Source: Neobacillus sp. PS2-9
GTDB lineage: Bacteria > Bacillota > Bacilli > Bacillales > Cytobacillaceae
Assembly (NCBI RefSeq): GCF_030915525.1
Contig: NZ_CP133269.1
Location: forward strand, 3,879,001-3,943,000
Length of the DNA stretch: 64,000 nucleotides
Reading direction: 5' to 3'
In this document: in pieces, positions 7,693 to 15,834 of the stretch
Numbering within the stretch: the stretch's first letter is position 1
Layout: every line of letters begins with the position of its first letter
Notes under the pieces: model-generated
The model's database searches: none
Told to the model about the DNA's origin: nothing
The model's input: the letters and a program-made list of their open reading frames with translations, nothing else
Made by a program: the position numbers and the translations under genes

Positions 7693-9213
7693 TTATCCCA
7701 ATAATATTTGGTACCAATGTTTTTGGCTTACTTCAGGTACAAGTGAACAGTGAACATGCTTTAGCTGCGAATATTCGTCCAGTGCATGGCGGCCTAGCTC
7801 TCGCCCGAAACCGCTTTGCTTGTATCCCCCAAATGGAGCATCACTGCGGAGCATATGCCAATCATTGATCCAGATCGTTCCAGCCTTTAATTCACGGGCT
7901 ATTTTCATTCCTTTATTTACATCTTTTGTCCAAACTCCACCTGCTAATCCATAAATCGTATCATTCGCTATTTCGATTGCTTCCTCAATTGTGGAGTAAC
8001 GGATGACTGAGAGCACAGGACCGAAGATTTCTTCTCTAGCAATCTTCATGTCATTATGAACATCGGCAAAAATGGTAGGCTCAATATAATAGCCATTTTC
8101 AAATCCTTCAACAATTGCACGCTTTCCTCCGCAAATCAATCGTGCCCCTTCTTGAATTCCGGATTCAATATAAGAAAGTACGGTATCCAATTGTTGCTGA
8201 GATACCATCGGTCCCATTCCTGTTGCGATATCTAATGGATTTCCAATTTTAATCGTGCTGGCAAGTTCAGCTAATTGTTCAATTACTTGTTCATAAATGG
8301 AATCATGTACTAATACACGCGTACCGGATTCACAAACTTGTCCAGAGTGTGTCAAGAATCCGAATAAAATGCCAGGAATGGTAATGCTCATGTCAGCATC
8401 AGGCAATACGATTGCCGGTGATTTCCCGCCTAACTCAAGCGTGACACGTTTCACCGTTTTAGATGCCTGCTCCATAATGCGGCTCCCTACTTCTGTAGAA
8501 CCGGTAAATGCTACTTTGTCTACACTTGGATGCGTGACAAGTGCTTCTCCAATGCTGGCACCAGGGCCAGGTACAACATTGAATACACCTGCCGGGATTC
8601 CAGCTTGAGCAGCCAATTCAGCTAATTTCAAGGTAGATAACGGAGTATTGGATGCTGGTTTAACTACGATCGAGTTCCCCATAGCTAACGCAGGAGCAAT
8701 TTTCCACATTGCTAAAATCATTGGAAAGTTCCAAGCAGTTATAGCTGCTACCACCCCAAGCGGCTCTCGCCAAACTTGATTATTACTTGGTCCAGGAAAT
8801 GGGACAGTAGGAAGAGACTCAACATACGGATACTCGACAGTAAACTTTGCAGTTTGCTGTAAGAGATCCACAATGGATAGGATGTCTAAGTTTGAAATCC
8901 GTCGAACGGTAGCTCCCGAACTAATAGACTCTAAGTAACCCAATTCTTCAGCATGTTCAATGATCTTATTTCCAAATTGGACAAGTACGTGAGCACGTTC
9001 TTGTGGAGATTTTTTAGACCATACTCCTGACTCAAAAGCCTGGCGGGCAGATGAAACAGCTGCCTCTACATCTTCTTTCCCAGCTTTCGCCACCTTAGCC
9101 GCGACTTCACCAGTTGCAGGGTTTATTACATTAAACGTTTCTCCGCTTATAGCTGGCTTCCACTCTCCATTTAAAAAGAGTGGAAATTCCAATGCTTGCA
9201 CTGTTGATACCAT
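7693..9213 (-). CDS. NAD(P)-dependent aldehyde dehydrogenase
   Basis: A 506-residue ALDH-superfamily enzyme oxidising an aldehyde to the acid. The catalytic Cys is in GQVCESGTR (Cys294), the general-base Glu is in VTLELGGKSP (Glu260), and the cofactor-site FTGSTEVG is at about 236-243. It has normal family length and an AAGGAGG ribosome site. It is the middle gene of the ligase-ALDH-ADH operon, so it would turn a fatty aldehyde from the alcohol dehydrogenase into a fatty acid for the ligase. Chain-length preference cannot be told from sequence. Confidence 0.93.
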   Translation of the reverse strand: MVSTVQALEFPLFLNGEWKPAISGETFNVINPATGEVAAKVAKAGKEDVEAAVSSARQAFESGVWSKKSPQERAHVLVQFGNKIIEHAEELGYLESISSGATVRRISNLDILSIVDLLQQTAKFTVEYPYVESLPTVPFPGPSNNQVWREPLGVVAAITAWNFPMILAMWKIAPALAMGNSIVVKPASNTPLSTLKLAELAAQAGIPAGVFNVVPGPGASIGEALVTHPSVDKVAFTGSTEVGSRIMEQASKTVKRVTLELGGKSPAIVLPDADMSITIPGILFGFLTHSGQVCESGTRVLVHDSIYEQVIEQLAELASTIKIGNPLDIATGMGPMVSQQQLDTVLSYIESGIQEGARLICGGKRAIVEGFENGYYIEPTIFADVHNDMKIAREEIFGPVLSVIRYSTIEEAIEIANDTIYGLAGGVWTKDVNKGMKIARELKAGTIWINDWHMLRSDAPFGGYKQSGFGRELGRHALDEYSQLKHVHCSLVPEVSQKHWYQILLG

Positions 9214-9286
9214 AAAAATTCCTCCTTGTTATTTACTCATTAAAAATCCACCAATTGTTTTTTAGACAAGTTCTTTATCAAACTTA

Positions 9287-10801
9287 TTAAACTTCCACTG
9301 GTTCAACACGCAAAGCTCTTCTCAAAATTTTACCTGTACTGTTCTTAGGTAATTCCTTCATAAATTCCACTAGCTTTGGAAGCTTGTACTTTGCAAGCTT
9401 GTCCTGGCAGAAATGCAAGATGTCATCCATCGTTAAACATTCATCGTTAGATACAACGAAAGCCTTTACAATCTCTCCATATTCTGTATCGATAATCCCT
9501 ATTACAGCTGCTTCCACAATAGCCGGGTGTTGATATAATACTTCTTCCACTTCTCTCGGATAGACGTTGTACCCGCCAACAAGGATCATATCTTTTTTAC
9601 GGTCCACGATATATATGTATCCTTCTTCATCCATTCGGGCCAAATCACCTGTATAAAACCATCCATCTTTCAAGGCTGAAAATGTAGCTTCCGGCATTCC
9701 TAAATACCCCATCATCACATTCGGACCTTTTACAATCAATTCTCCGACTTCTCCTCTTGGAACTTCCATTCCATCCGGATCCACCACTTTGTTCTTTACA
9801 TCTGGTATATCTATACCAACAGAACCAGGTTTACGTGTTCCCCGCAATGGGTTGAAAGCTGTAACAGGGGCAGTTTCAGAAAGCCCATAGCCTTCTATAA
9901 TTTGTACGTTATACTTTTCTTCAAATCGATGAAGCAGTTCAACCGGAATCGAAGCACCACCTGAAAAACAAGCGCGAATAGAAGAGAAATCTGCTGCTGT
10001 TGTCTCGGGCAACTGAAGCATGAAGCTAAACATGGTTGGAACCCCAGCAAACAAGGTCGCTTTCTCTCTTCTAATCGTTTTTATTACCTCAGCAGGACTA
10101 AATTTCGGAACAATGACAATTGTTGCCCCACAGGCAATGGGCAAGTTGATACAAACCGACATAGAAAACACATGGAACATTGGAAGAACAGTAATCATAC
10201 GGTCTCCTTCTGTGAACTCTGTAAGCTTAGATAATGATTCAACATTGGACGCCATATTTCGATGGGATAGCATGGCGCCTTTCGGCTTTCCAGTTGTTCC
10301 GGAAGTATAGAGAATGACTGCCAGATCATCCTCATGGATAGAAGGGCTTACAAAAATATCATTTGTTTCTTGAAAGAGAACCTCCCATGACAATTCAGAC
10401 TTGATCGATTCTGTATAGATGACCATCTTCAAATGTTCTAATTGCTCTTTCAATGGAGAAATTGTTGACTCTAAAGGAGAATCAGTAATCACAGCTTTCG
10501 CATGGCTATTTGATAAAATATAAGAAATTTCTGCTGAAGTGTAGGTTGGATTAATTGGAACAACTACTGCACCTGCACGAAGAATCCCATAGTAAGCAGT
10601 TACAAACTCAGGGCAATTTCCAAGGAGTAAAGCAACTTTGTCCCCTTTTCTGAGTCCTATTGAAGATAACCCCGCTGCAACACAATCTACCTCATTATCA
10701 AGATCTGCATACGTTATACTTTGGTACAAAAACGTATAGGCTATATTACTTGGATATCTTTCTGCACTGTTCTTTAAATTCTCATTCAAATTCAAAACCA
10801 T
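9287..10801 (-). CDS. Long-chain fatty-acid--CoA ligase / AMP-binding acyl-CoA synthetase
   Basis: A 504-residue member of the adenylate-forming family. The P-loop-like YTSGTTGKPKGAMLSH motif is at about 165-180, GYGLSET at about 297-303, the hinge YTGDLARMDEEGYIYIVDRKKD at about 378-400, and the C-terminal catalytic Lys lies in PKNSTGKILRR. It makes acyl-CoA from a carboxylic acid, ATP and CoA. It is the first gene of the operon that continues with ALDH and ADH. It is divergent from the LysR regulator across 142 bp, which makes that regulator the likely controller. The acid used is inferred to be fatty from the neighbourhood. Confidence 0.9.
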   Translation of the reverse strand: MVLNLNENLKNSAERYPSNIAYTFLYQSITYADLDNEVDCVAAGLSSIGLRKGDKVALLLGNCPEFVTAYYGILRAGAVVVPINPTYTSAEISYILSNSHAKAVITDSPLESTISPLKEQLEHLKMVIYTESIKSELSWEVLFQETNDIFVSPSIHEDDLAVILYTSGTTGKPKGAMLSHRNMASNVESLSKLTEFTEGDRMITVLPMFHVFSMSVCINLPIACGATIVIVPKFSPAEVIKTIRREKATLFAGVPTMFSFMLQLPETTAADFSSIRACFSGGASIPVELLHRFEEKYNVQIIEGYGLSETAPVTAFNPLRGTRKPGSVGIDIPDVKNKVVDPDGMEVPRGEVGELIVKGPNVMMGYLGMPEATFSALKDGWFYTGDLARMDEEGYIYIVDRKKDMILVGGYNVYPREVEEVLYQHPAIVEAAVIGIIDTEYGEIVKAFVVSNDECLTMDDILHFCQDKLAKYKLPKLVEFMKELPKNSTGKILRRALRVEPVEV

Positions 10802-10844
10802 TCTTTTCTTACTCCCCCACTCTTTTAAAGTTTAAGAAAATTAA

Positions 10845-10880
10845 GAATTACTTGAATTTATTATATATATAATTTACACT
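10845..10880. promoter_or_regulatory. Divergent promoter region between ligase operon and LysR gene
   Basis: The shared intergenic region contains a perfect 14-bp palindrome, ATTATATATATAAT (10860-10873). It offers TATAAT-like -10 elements in both directions, with TTGAAT upstream for the LysR side. A near copy of this whole region occurs at 15605-15717. Sites for the LysR protein would be expected here, but I cannot assign the box with confidence. Confidence 0.5.
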
Positions 10881-10943
10881 GAAATAAATCAACTGTTAAT
10901 GAAGTATATAGAAGCTAGACTTCTATATTTGAAGGAGAAAACT

Positions 10944-11855
10944 ATGCATATTGAACAATTGGAATACATTGTAAAGGTTGCCGAAACAGGAACAATTTCT
11001 ATAGCAGCAGAAAACCTGCATGTTTCTCAATCGGGAATCAGTCAATCTATTACTAGATTAGAAGATGAACTAGGTGTTAAAATATTTAAACGCCATCGAC
11101 GACTTGGCGCTGTTCCAACTGATGAAGGAAAAGCCTTAATTAAAAAGGCATATGAAGTATTAACAAAACTTCAAGAATTTAAAGATGAAGCCCAAGCCTA
11201 TAACACTGTATTTTCTGGAAATTTAAAATTATCAGCTATACCTGGCTTTATGCTGTTCCTATTAAAACCTTTATCTTCTTTTAAAAACGCCTATCCAAAT
11301 GTGAATATAGAAATTTCAGAAAAAGCTGTCCAGCATATTATAGAAAATGTCCAAAATAAACAGATTGATATTGGCCTAATCACGGTTTACGAAGATTTAT
11401 TAAAAAAAAGAGAGGATCTACTATTTGAGGTGGTACTTGAAGGTAAGATGCAGGTGTACGTCGGCCAAACCTCACCATTAGCTAAATATAAATCTATAAC
11501 TCCCCAACAACTAATCACACAAAACGTTGTTCTCTATAATGGTGATTATGTGAAACGATTTGCCAATAACCTTATTAGTAAATTTGGACCCATGAACATT
11601 GTATTTACCTCTGATAATACAGAAGTAATAAAAAAAGCAATCATTGAAGGATTAGGAATAAGCTTCGGGCCCGACTTTTCCATAAAAAATGATCCTTCTG
11701 TTTTAAAAGGCGAGATTGTCTCTCTCGACATAATAGATTACGAACAGGTAAATGTAGGTTTAGCATGGATACGCTCAGATAATAATCATTTTTCAATAAA
11801 CGCAAAGAAATTTTTAGAACATTTTAAATTCCACTCTCGAATGCTGACACATTAA
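10944..11855 (+). CDS. LysR-family transcriptional regulator
   Basis: A 303-residue LysR regulator. The N-terminal winged helix-turn-helix (about 1-60, MHIEQLEYIVKVAETGTISI then AAENLHVSQSGISQSI) is followed by a periplasmic-binding-like effector domain (about 90-295). The ATG at 10944 follows GAAGGAG and matches the family start; an in-frame ATG 45 bp upstream has no ribosome site. It diverges from the acyl-CoA ligase-ALDH-ADH operon. In Pseudomonas a LysR regulator (SdsB) controls the SdsA alkyl sulfatase, so a similar role is plausible. The effector is unknown. Confidence 0.9.
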   Translation: MHIEQLEYIVKVAETGTISIAAENLHVSQSGISQSITRLEDELGVKIFKRHRRLGAVPTDEGKALIKKAYEVLTKLQEFKDEAQAYNTVFSGNLKLSAIPGFMLFLLKPLSSFKNAYPNVNIEISEKAVQHIIENVQNKQIDIGLITVYEDLLKKREDLLFEVVLEGKMQVYVGQTSPLAKYKSITPQQLITQNVVLYNGDYVKRFANNLISKFGPMNIVFTSDNTEVIKKAIIEGLGISFGPDFSIKNDPSVLKGEIVSLDIIDYEQVNVGLAWIRSDNNHFSINAKKFLEHFKFHSRMLTH

Positions 11856-11979
11856 CCTCGTAATGATTAATGGGAAAAAGGCCTTAAATTCAAGAAAAGC
11901 GCCTTTTAATGGACTAACCAAAATAGAAACACAGATGTAAATAAGCCTACCATCTTTAACTAACATCACTCATTAATTC

Positions 11980-12024
11980 ACATACTAGGTTCGTAAAGCC
12001 TCCTGCTTTACGAACCTAGTATGT
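11980..12024. terminator. Perfect 20-bp hairpin, probable bidirectional terminator
   Basis: Two perfectly complementary 20-base arms (11980-11999 and 12005-12024) flank the 5-base loop CTCCT. It lies between the end of the LysR gene and the end of the acyl-CoA dehydrogenase pseudogene, whose old stop codon falls inside the right arm. Neither side has a strong T-run, so ordinary intrinsic termination is not certain. A stem this long and perfect is unusual. Confidence 0.55.
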
Positions 12025-12310
12025 CCTTACTTATAATTTCTTTCATAATTTCAGATGTGCCCCCCCCATCTCAGCAATTTTGTGTCGAATAACTTGTTGT
12101 TTACTAAGTGGTTTTCCGAAAGCTTCTCTTTCATGAAGATATTTAATCGTGATCTCCAGAGCCCATTCCATTGCTCCATATGCTGCAACAGCCAGAATAG
12201 CCTTTTCAAGTGGTAATTCTTGCATCAATGTAATAAACCAATAGCACCAACGAGTTCCCCAGAAGCCATTTTTTTCATTGCAAATGACTCTCCAAATTTC
12301 CTTTTAAAAA
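12008..12310 (-). pseudogene. Acyl-CoA dehydrogenase remnant
   Basis: Fragments of a fatty acyl-CoA dehydrogenase can be read on the minus strand. There is KKMASGELVGAIGL near 12275, then MQELPLEKAILAVAAYGAME to RHKIAEM (12064-12228), a mid-to-late part of the fold. A run of seven G follows (near 12064). In the next frame comes GGTSEIMKEIISKDILG and a stop at 12008, the canonical C-terminus. About 100 residues are missing between the last two pieces, and most of the N-terminus is gone. The enzyme is therefore dead. It lies downstream of the thiolase gene, so the cluster once encoded the first beta-oxidation step. Confidence 0.8.
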
Positions 12311-12312
12311 TT

Positions 12313-13452
12313 TTAGTCAAGTCGTTCAATAATTAATGCATTGGCCATTCCAAGACCTTCGCACATTGTTTGCAACCCATATCGCCCACCTATTCTTTCT
12401 AACTCATTAAGCATTGTCACGAACAGTCTAGCTCCACTAGCCCCTAAAGGATGACCTAATGCGATTGCACCACCGTTAGGATTTAATTTCTTCGGATCTG
12501 CCCCTGTTTCCTTCAACCATGAAATTGGAACAGATGCGAAGGCCTCATTTACCTCAAAAATATCAATATCTTCTAACGATAGACCTGCTTTATTTAGTAC
12601 TTTTTCTGTAGCAGGTATCGGTCCCGTCAGCATCAATGTTGGATCGGAACCTACCACTGTTCGAGCGATGATCCGACAGCGTGGTTTAAGACCTAATTCA
12701 TTAGCCTTCTCACGTGACATAATTAAGACAGCAGCTGCCCCGTCGCTAATAGGACTAGATATTCCTGGATGTATAAATCCATTTTTTTTAAAGGATGGAC
12801 TTAGCTTACGAAGGTCCCCGAGGGTAGAATTTGATCGTGGGCATTCGTCCTGATTGAAGACTTGGCCATCTTCACCGAAAATCGGTATAATCTCCCTTTC
12901 AAAGCGACCCTCTCTAATTGCTTGAATAGCCTTTTGATGGCTGCCCACCGCAAATTGATTCATGTCATCTTGACTTATATTCCATTTTTCTGCAATTAAC
13001 TCTGCGGACAAACCTTGGTTGATTATTTCATAGTTTGAGGTCAAGCCCTTACTCAATTCCGCTCCTTGTATGGATGAAAACATCGGTACACGGCTCATAT
13101 TCTCCACTCCGGCTGCAACAACCACGTCCATATCTCCAGAAATGATCGCTTGAGCGGCAAAATGAACGGCTTGTTGGCTGGATCCACATTGGCGGTCGAT
13201 CGTTGTTCCTGGCACTGTGATAGGATATCCGGCAATCAGTGCTGCAACCCTCCCGATATCCCCTGACTGTTCACTAACTTGTGACACACATCCCATAATG
13301 ACATCTTCAATACTCTCTGCTGAAATCTGCGTCCTCCGAACAAGTTCCTGTAAAACTTGCGCTACTAAATCATCGGAACGAATATTTTTAAAAATTCCTT
13401 TCCGCTTACCTATTGGTGTCCGTACAGCTTCAACGACTACAGCTTCTCTCAT
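12313..13452 (-). CDS. Thiolase (acetyl-CoA C-acyltransferase)
   Basis: A 379-residue thiolase. The acyl-accepting Cys is in TIDRQCGSSQQAVH (Cys89). GGAIALGHPLGASGARL carries the catalytic His and CEGLGMANA the second Cys. The family either cleaves 3-ketoacyl-CoA in beta-oxidation or condenses acetyl-CoA; the context with ligase, crotonase and dehydrogenase remnants favours fatty or related acyl-CoA degradation. The start has GGAGAG at good spacing. It follows a broken acyl-CoA ligase. Confidence 0.9.
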   Translation of the reverse strand: MREAVVVEAVRTPIGKRKGIFKNIRSDDLVAQVLQELVRRTQISAESIEDVIMGCVSQVSEQSGDIGRVAALIAGYPITVPGTTIDRQCGSSQQAVHFAAQAIISGDMDVVVAAGVENMSRVPMFSSIQGAELSKGLTSNYEIINQGLSAELIAEKWNISQDDMNQFAVGSHQKAIQAIREGRFEREIIPIFGEDGQVFNQDECPRSNSTLGDLRKLSPSFKKNGFIHPGISSPISDGAAAVLIMSREKANELGLKPRCRIIARTVVGSDPTLMLTGPIPATEKVLNKAGLSLEDIDIFEVNEAFASVPISWLKETGADPKKLNPNGGAIALGHPLGASGARLFVTMLNELERIGGRYGLQTMCEGLGMANALIIERLD

Positions 13453-13478
13453 ATATTCAACTCTCCATTTCGATTAAA

Positions 13479-13747
13479 TTAATATTCTGTAGTCATCACG
13501 TGCAAAACCTGGGGCATTTCTAATTTGATTTCATCAGTCATCGGTTTTAATTCTGGAATCAAAATGACTGTATCTACTCTAGCATTTTTAAAAATATAGC
13601 TAATCTTTGTTGATTCTTCAACATGCATAAATAAACGGGATAAACTCAGGGAATTTTCCAACAGCAACACTACATGATTTCCTTTTTCAACACCTTTTTG
13701 TTTCAAACCATTGGCGATTCTTCATACTGATTGAATTCGTGGTATCC
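13479..13747 (-). pseudogene. Acyl-CoA synthetase (AMP-binding) N-terminal remnant
   Basis: The readable part begins near 13720 with IANGLKQKGVEKGNHVVLLL, the usual N-terminal lobe of AMP-binding ligases. It continues to a stop at 13479 through ISYIFKNARVDTVILIPEL. Just upstream YHEFNQ and YEE lie in a different frame with a stop between, so at least one frameshift is needed. A segment also seems missing after LLLENS, and the catalytic core is absent. It sits between the SDR and thiolase genes and is presumably a relic of a ligase once in this operon. Confidence 0.7.
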
Positions 13748-14551
13748 CTACATATAAATACCACCATTTACTTGTAAGACGGCTCCATTCACATAGTTTG
13801 ACATTGGGGAAGTGAGATAATAGATTGCATCCGCAGCTTCTTCGATTGTTCCTGGACGCTTCTGAGGAATGGCTCTTGTCAATTGTTCACGCACGTTCTT
13901 AGGGATGCCAAGTGGAATGCCGCTGATGGATTCCCCTTGTTCTTTTGGTTGGGTTAATCGTGTATCCATAACTCCAAAAGCTATTGCGTTGCAGTTGATG
14001 TTGAACTGCCCCCATTCTTTTGCTACTGACTTAGTTAAGCCAAAAAGACCAGCCTTAGCTGATGCATAATTCGTTTGTCCGACATTTCCTGTCAATCCAG
14101 CAATCGAAGACACATTAATAATTTTTCTGTAATGGTTAATCCCTTGTTCGATCTCTTTTTTTGCCGCATCCCTCATATAGGGTGCTGCTTCTCTTATAAG
14201 ACGGAAAGGTGCCACTAAATGAACTTCCATTATTTTCCGAAATTGTTCATCCGTCATCTTGTGAACAAGTCCGTCCCATGTATATCCTGCATTATTGACC
14301 AAAACATCCAATCGCCCAAAGGAGTATACAGCCTCTGCTACAAGCATGGAAGGGAACTCGTTTTCTGTTACATCCCCTGAAAAGGCAATGGCTTCCCCAC
14401 CTAATTCAACAATTTTAGATCTTACTGTTTCTACCCGTTCTTGATCTATGTCAGTTAGAACTACTTTTACTCCTTGTCTTGCTAATTTTTCTGCAGTTGC
14501 TTCACCAATTCCTCGTCCTGCCCCAGTAATAATAGCTACATTTCCTTCCAT
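13748..14551 (-). CDS. Short-chain dehydrogenase/reductase (FabG-like)
   Basis: A 267-residue classical SDR. The NAD(P) motif TGAGRGIGEATAEKL is at about 10-24 and NNAGY at about 86-90. The catalytic Ser-Tyr-Lys set is in NVSSIAGLTGNVGQTNYASAKAG in shortened form (S about 151, Y about 164, K about 168). It is likely a 3-hydroxyacyl-CoA/3-oxoacyl reductase or dehydrogenase. Beside PHA synthase genes a PhaB-like role (making (R)-3-hydroxyacyl-CoA) is possible, but so is a beta-oxidation role. The ribosome site is AAAGGAGG. It lies between the crotonase gene and the ligase remnant. Confidence 0.88.
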   Translation of the reverse strand: MEGNVAIITGAGRGIGEATAEKLARQGVKVVLTDIDQERVETVRSKIVELGGEAIAFSGDVTENEFPSMLVAEAVYSFGRLDVLVNNAGYTWDGLVHKMTDEQFRKIMEVHLVAPFRLIREAAPYMRDAAKKEIEQGINHYRKIINVSSIAGLTGNVGQTNYASAKAGLFGLTKSVAKEWGQFNINCNAIAFGVMDTRLTQPKEQGESISGIPLGIPKNVREQLTRAIPQKRPGTIEEAADAIYYLTSPMSNYVNGAVLQVNGGIYM

Positions 14552-14629
14552 TTCTCTCGTCCTCCTTTAATTTAATAGAAAATCAACTTCTATTAGTCTC
14601 ACTATTTATGAAATTCATTCTACTTCTCA

Positions 14630-15403
14630 TTAATTATTAAAAATCCCATGTTTGCCATGCCCTTGAGCGAAGCGTTTAGCACCATTCTTGGATTCACCAC
14701 TTTGTACAACAATCATTCCTAAAGTGAATTCTAACTGCATTGCTTTCTCAAAATCTAAATCAAATCCTTCATAAACTGCTTTTCGGTCATTTTTCATACA
14801 TAATTGAGGATACTGAGCAATCTGAGCTGCTAGTTTTTCAGCTTCTTCTTTCACAGTTCCTACTTCGACGATTCGATTGGCAAGCCCCATTGAGAGTGCT
14901 TCCTCAGCCCCAACTGGTCGACCAGTTAAAATCATATCGAGTGCACGGCTCATACCGATTAAGCGAGGTAATCGTTGGGTTCCACCATCTATAAGTGGCA
15001 CACCAAAACGACGGCAAAAAACACCGAATATTGCGTCTCTTTCAACTATACGAAGATCGCACCAAATTGCTAACTCTAACCCTCCTGCAACAGCGTGACC
15101 TGATACTGCAGCAATGACAGGCTTTGATAAGTTCATTCGACTAGGACCCATAGGACCATCCTTCGACATATCTATTTCCAAACGATTGCCATCGTCTATT
15201 GAGAACGCTTTTAGATCAGCACCTGCACAGAACGTACCTCCCATACCATACAGTACAGCTACATTTAGATTTTCATCATTTTCAAAATCACGAAGTGCTT
15301 CAGCTAGCTGTTGTGCTGTCTCACGGTCAACGGCATTTCTAACATTAGGTCGATTGATTTGAATCGTACAGATTTTTTCTTTTTTTTCTACTAATACTTT
15401 CAT
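14630..15403 (-). CDS. Enoyl-CoA hydratase/isomerase (crotonase family)
   Basis: A 257-residue crotonase-fold protein with the oxyanion-hole motifs GTFCAGADL (about 56-64) and AVSGHAVAGGLELAIWCDLR (about 99-118). The usual catalytic Glu region reads CRRFGVPLIDGGTQRLPR, so exact activity (hydratase, isomerase or other) is not certain. It is the first gene of the crotonase-SDR-thiolase run, with GTGAGG as ribosome site. Upstream lies a duplicated copy of the LysR promoter region. Confidence 0.85.
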   Translation of the reverse strand: MKVLVEKKEKICTIQINRPNVRNAVDRETAQQLAEALRDFENDENLNVAVLYGMGGTFCAGADLKAFSIDDGNRLEIDMSKDGPMGPSRMNLSKPVIAAVSGHAVAGGLELAIWCDLRIVERDAIFGVFCRRFGVPLIDGGTQRLPRLIGMSRALDMILTGRPVGAEEALSMGLANRIVEVGTVKEEAEKLAAQIAQYPQLCMKNDRKAVYEGFDLDFEKAMQLEFTLGMIVVQSGESKNGAKRFAQGHGKHGIFNN

Positions 15404-15604
15404 TAAAAATTACCTCACAAGTTAAAATTTACGTATTTGTACTGCAAATTTCCGTACGGCCCCTCTTTCGACGGTATTTCGTACAGCGTTTGATCTCTTT
15501 ACTATATATTCTCGAAACATCTTTTTCAGCTCAACTATCTATCTTACTTTTGAATTACCCACCCCGACGAAAATCTCACTAATTCCAGTTCTACCTTTTA
15601 TTTT

Positions 15605-15832
15605 CAGAAAATTAGAAATTACGTGAATTTATTATATATATAATTTACACTTAAATAAATTTACTACTAGTGCAGTAAATATAATCTAGACTTCTATATT
15701 TTAAGGAGAAAACTATGTATATCGAAAAATTAATAAGTTTTTGGACGCCAGGTTTTAAATTAAGCCACATGTCTGTTTTTGTATTGTATACAATCTTAAA
15801 AGGATGCCTTTTATCAAAAGGCACCCTCTTTT
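15605..15832 (+). pseudogene. Duplicated LysR promoter region with dead LysR start
   Basis: Positions 15605-15740 closely resemble 10840-10965. They share the AT palindrome (15631-15644), CTAGACTTCTATATTTT, the AAGGAGAAAACTATG ribosome site and start, and the first residues (MYIEKL against MHIEQL). After about five codons the similarity to LysR stops. The rest of the 429-bp gap (15404-15604) shows no gene. The copy is best explained as the 5' remnant of a second LysR gene, or a rearrangement that copied the promoter. Confidence 0.7.
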
Positions 15833-15834
15833 TT
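15803..15834. terminator. Terminator after subtilase gene
   Basis: TGCCTTTT and AAAAGGCA arms with a 3-base loop. A T-run follows on the plus strand and TTTT on the minus strand. It ends the subtilase transcript at 15833 and could also stop read-through from the LysR relic. Confidence 0.8.
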
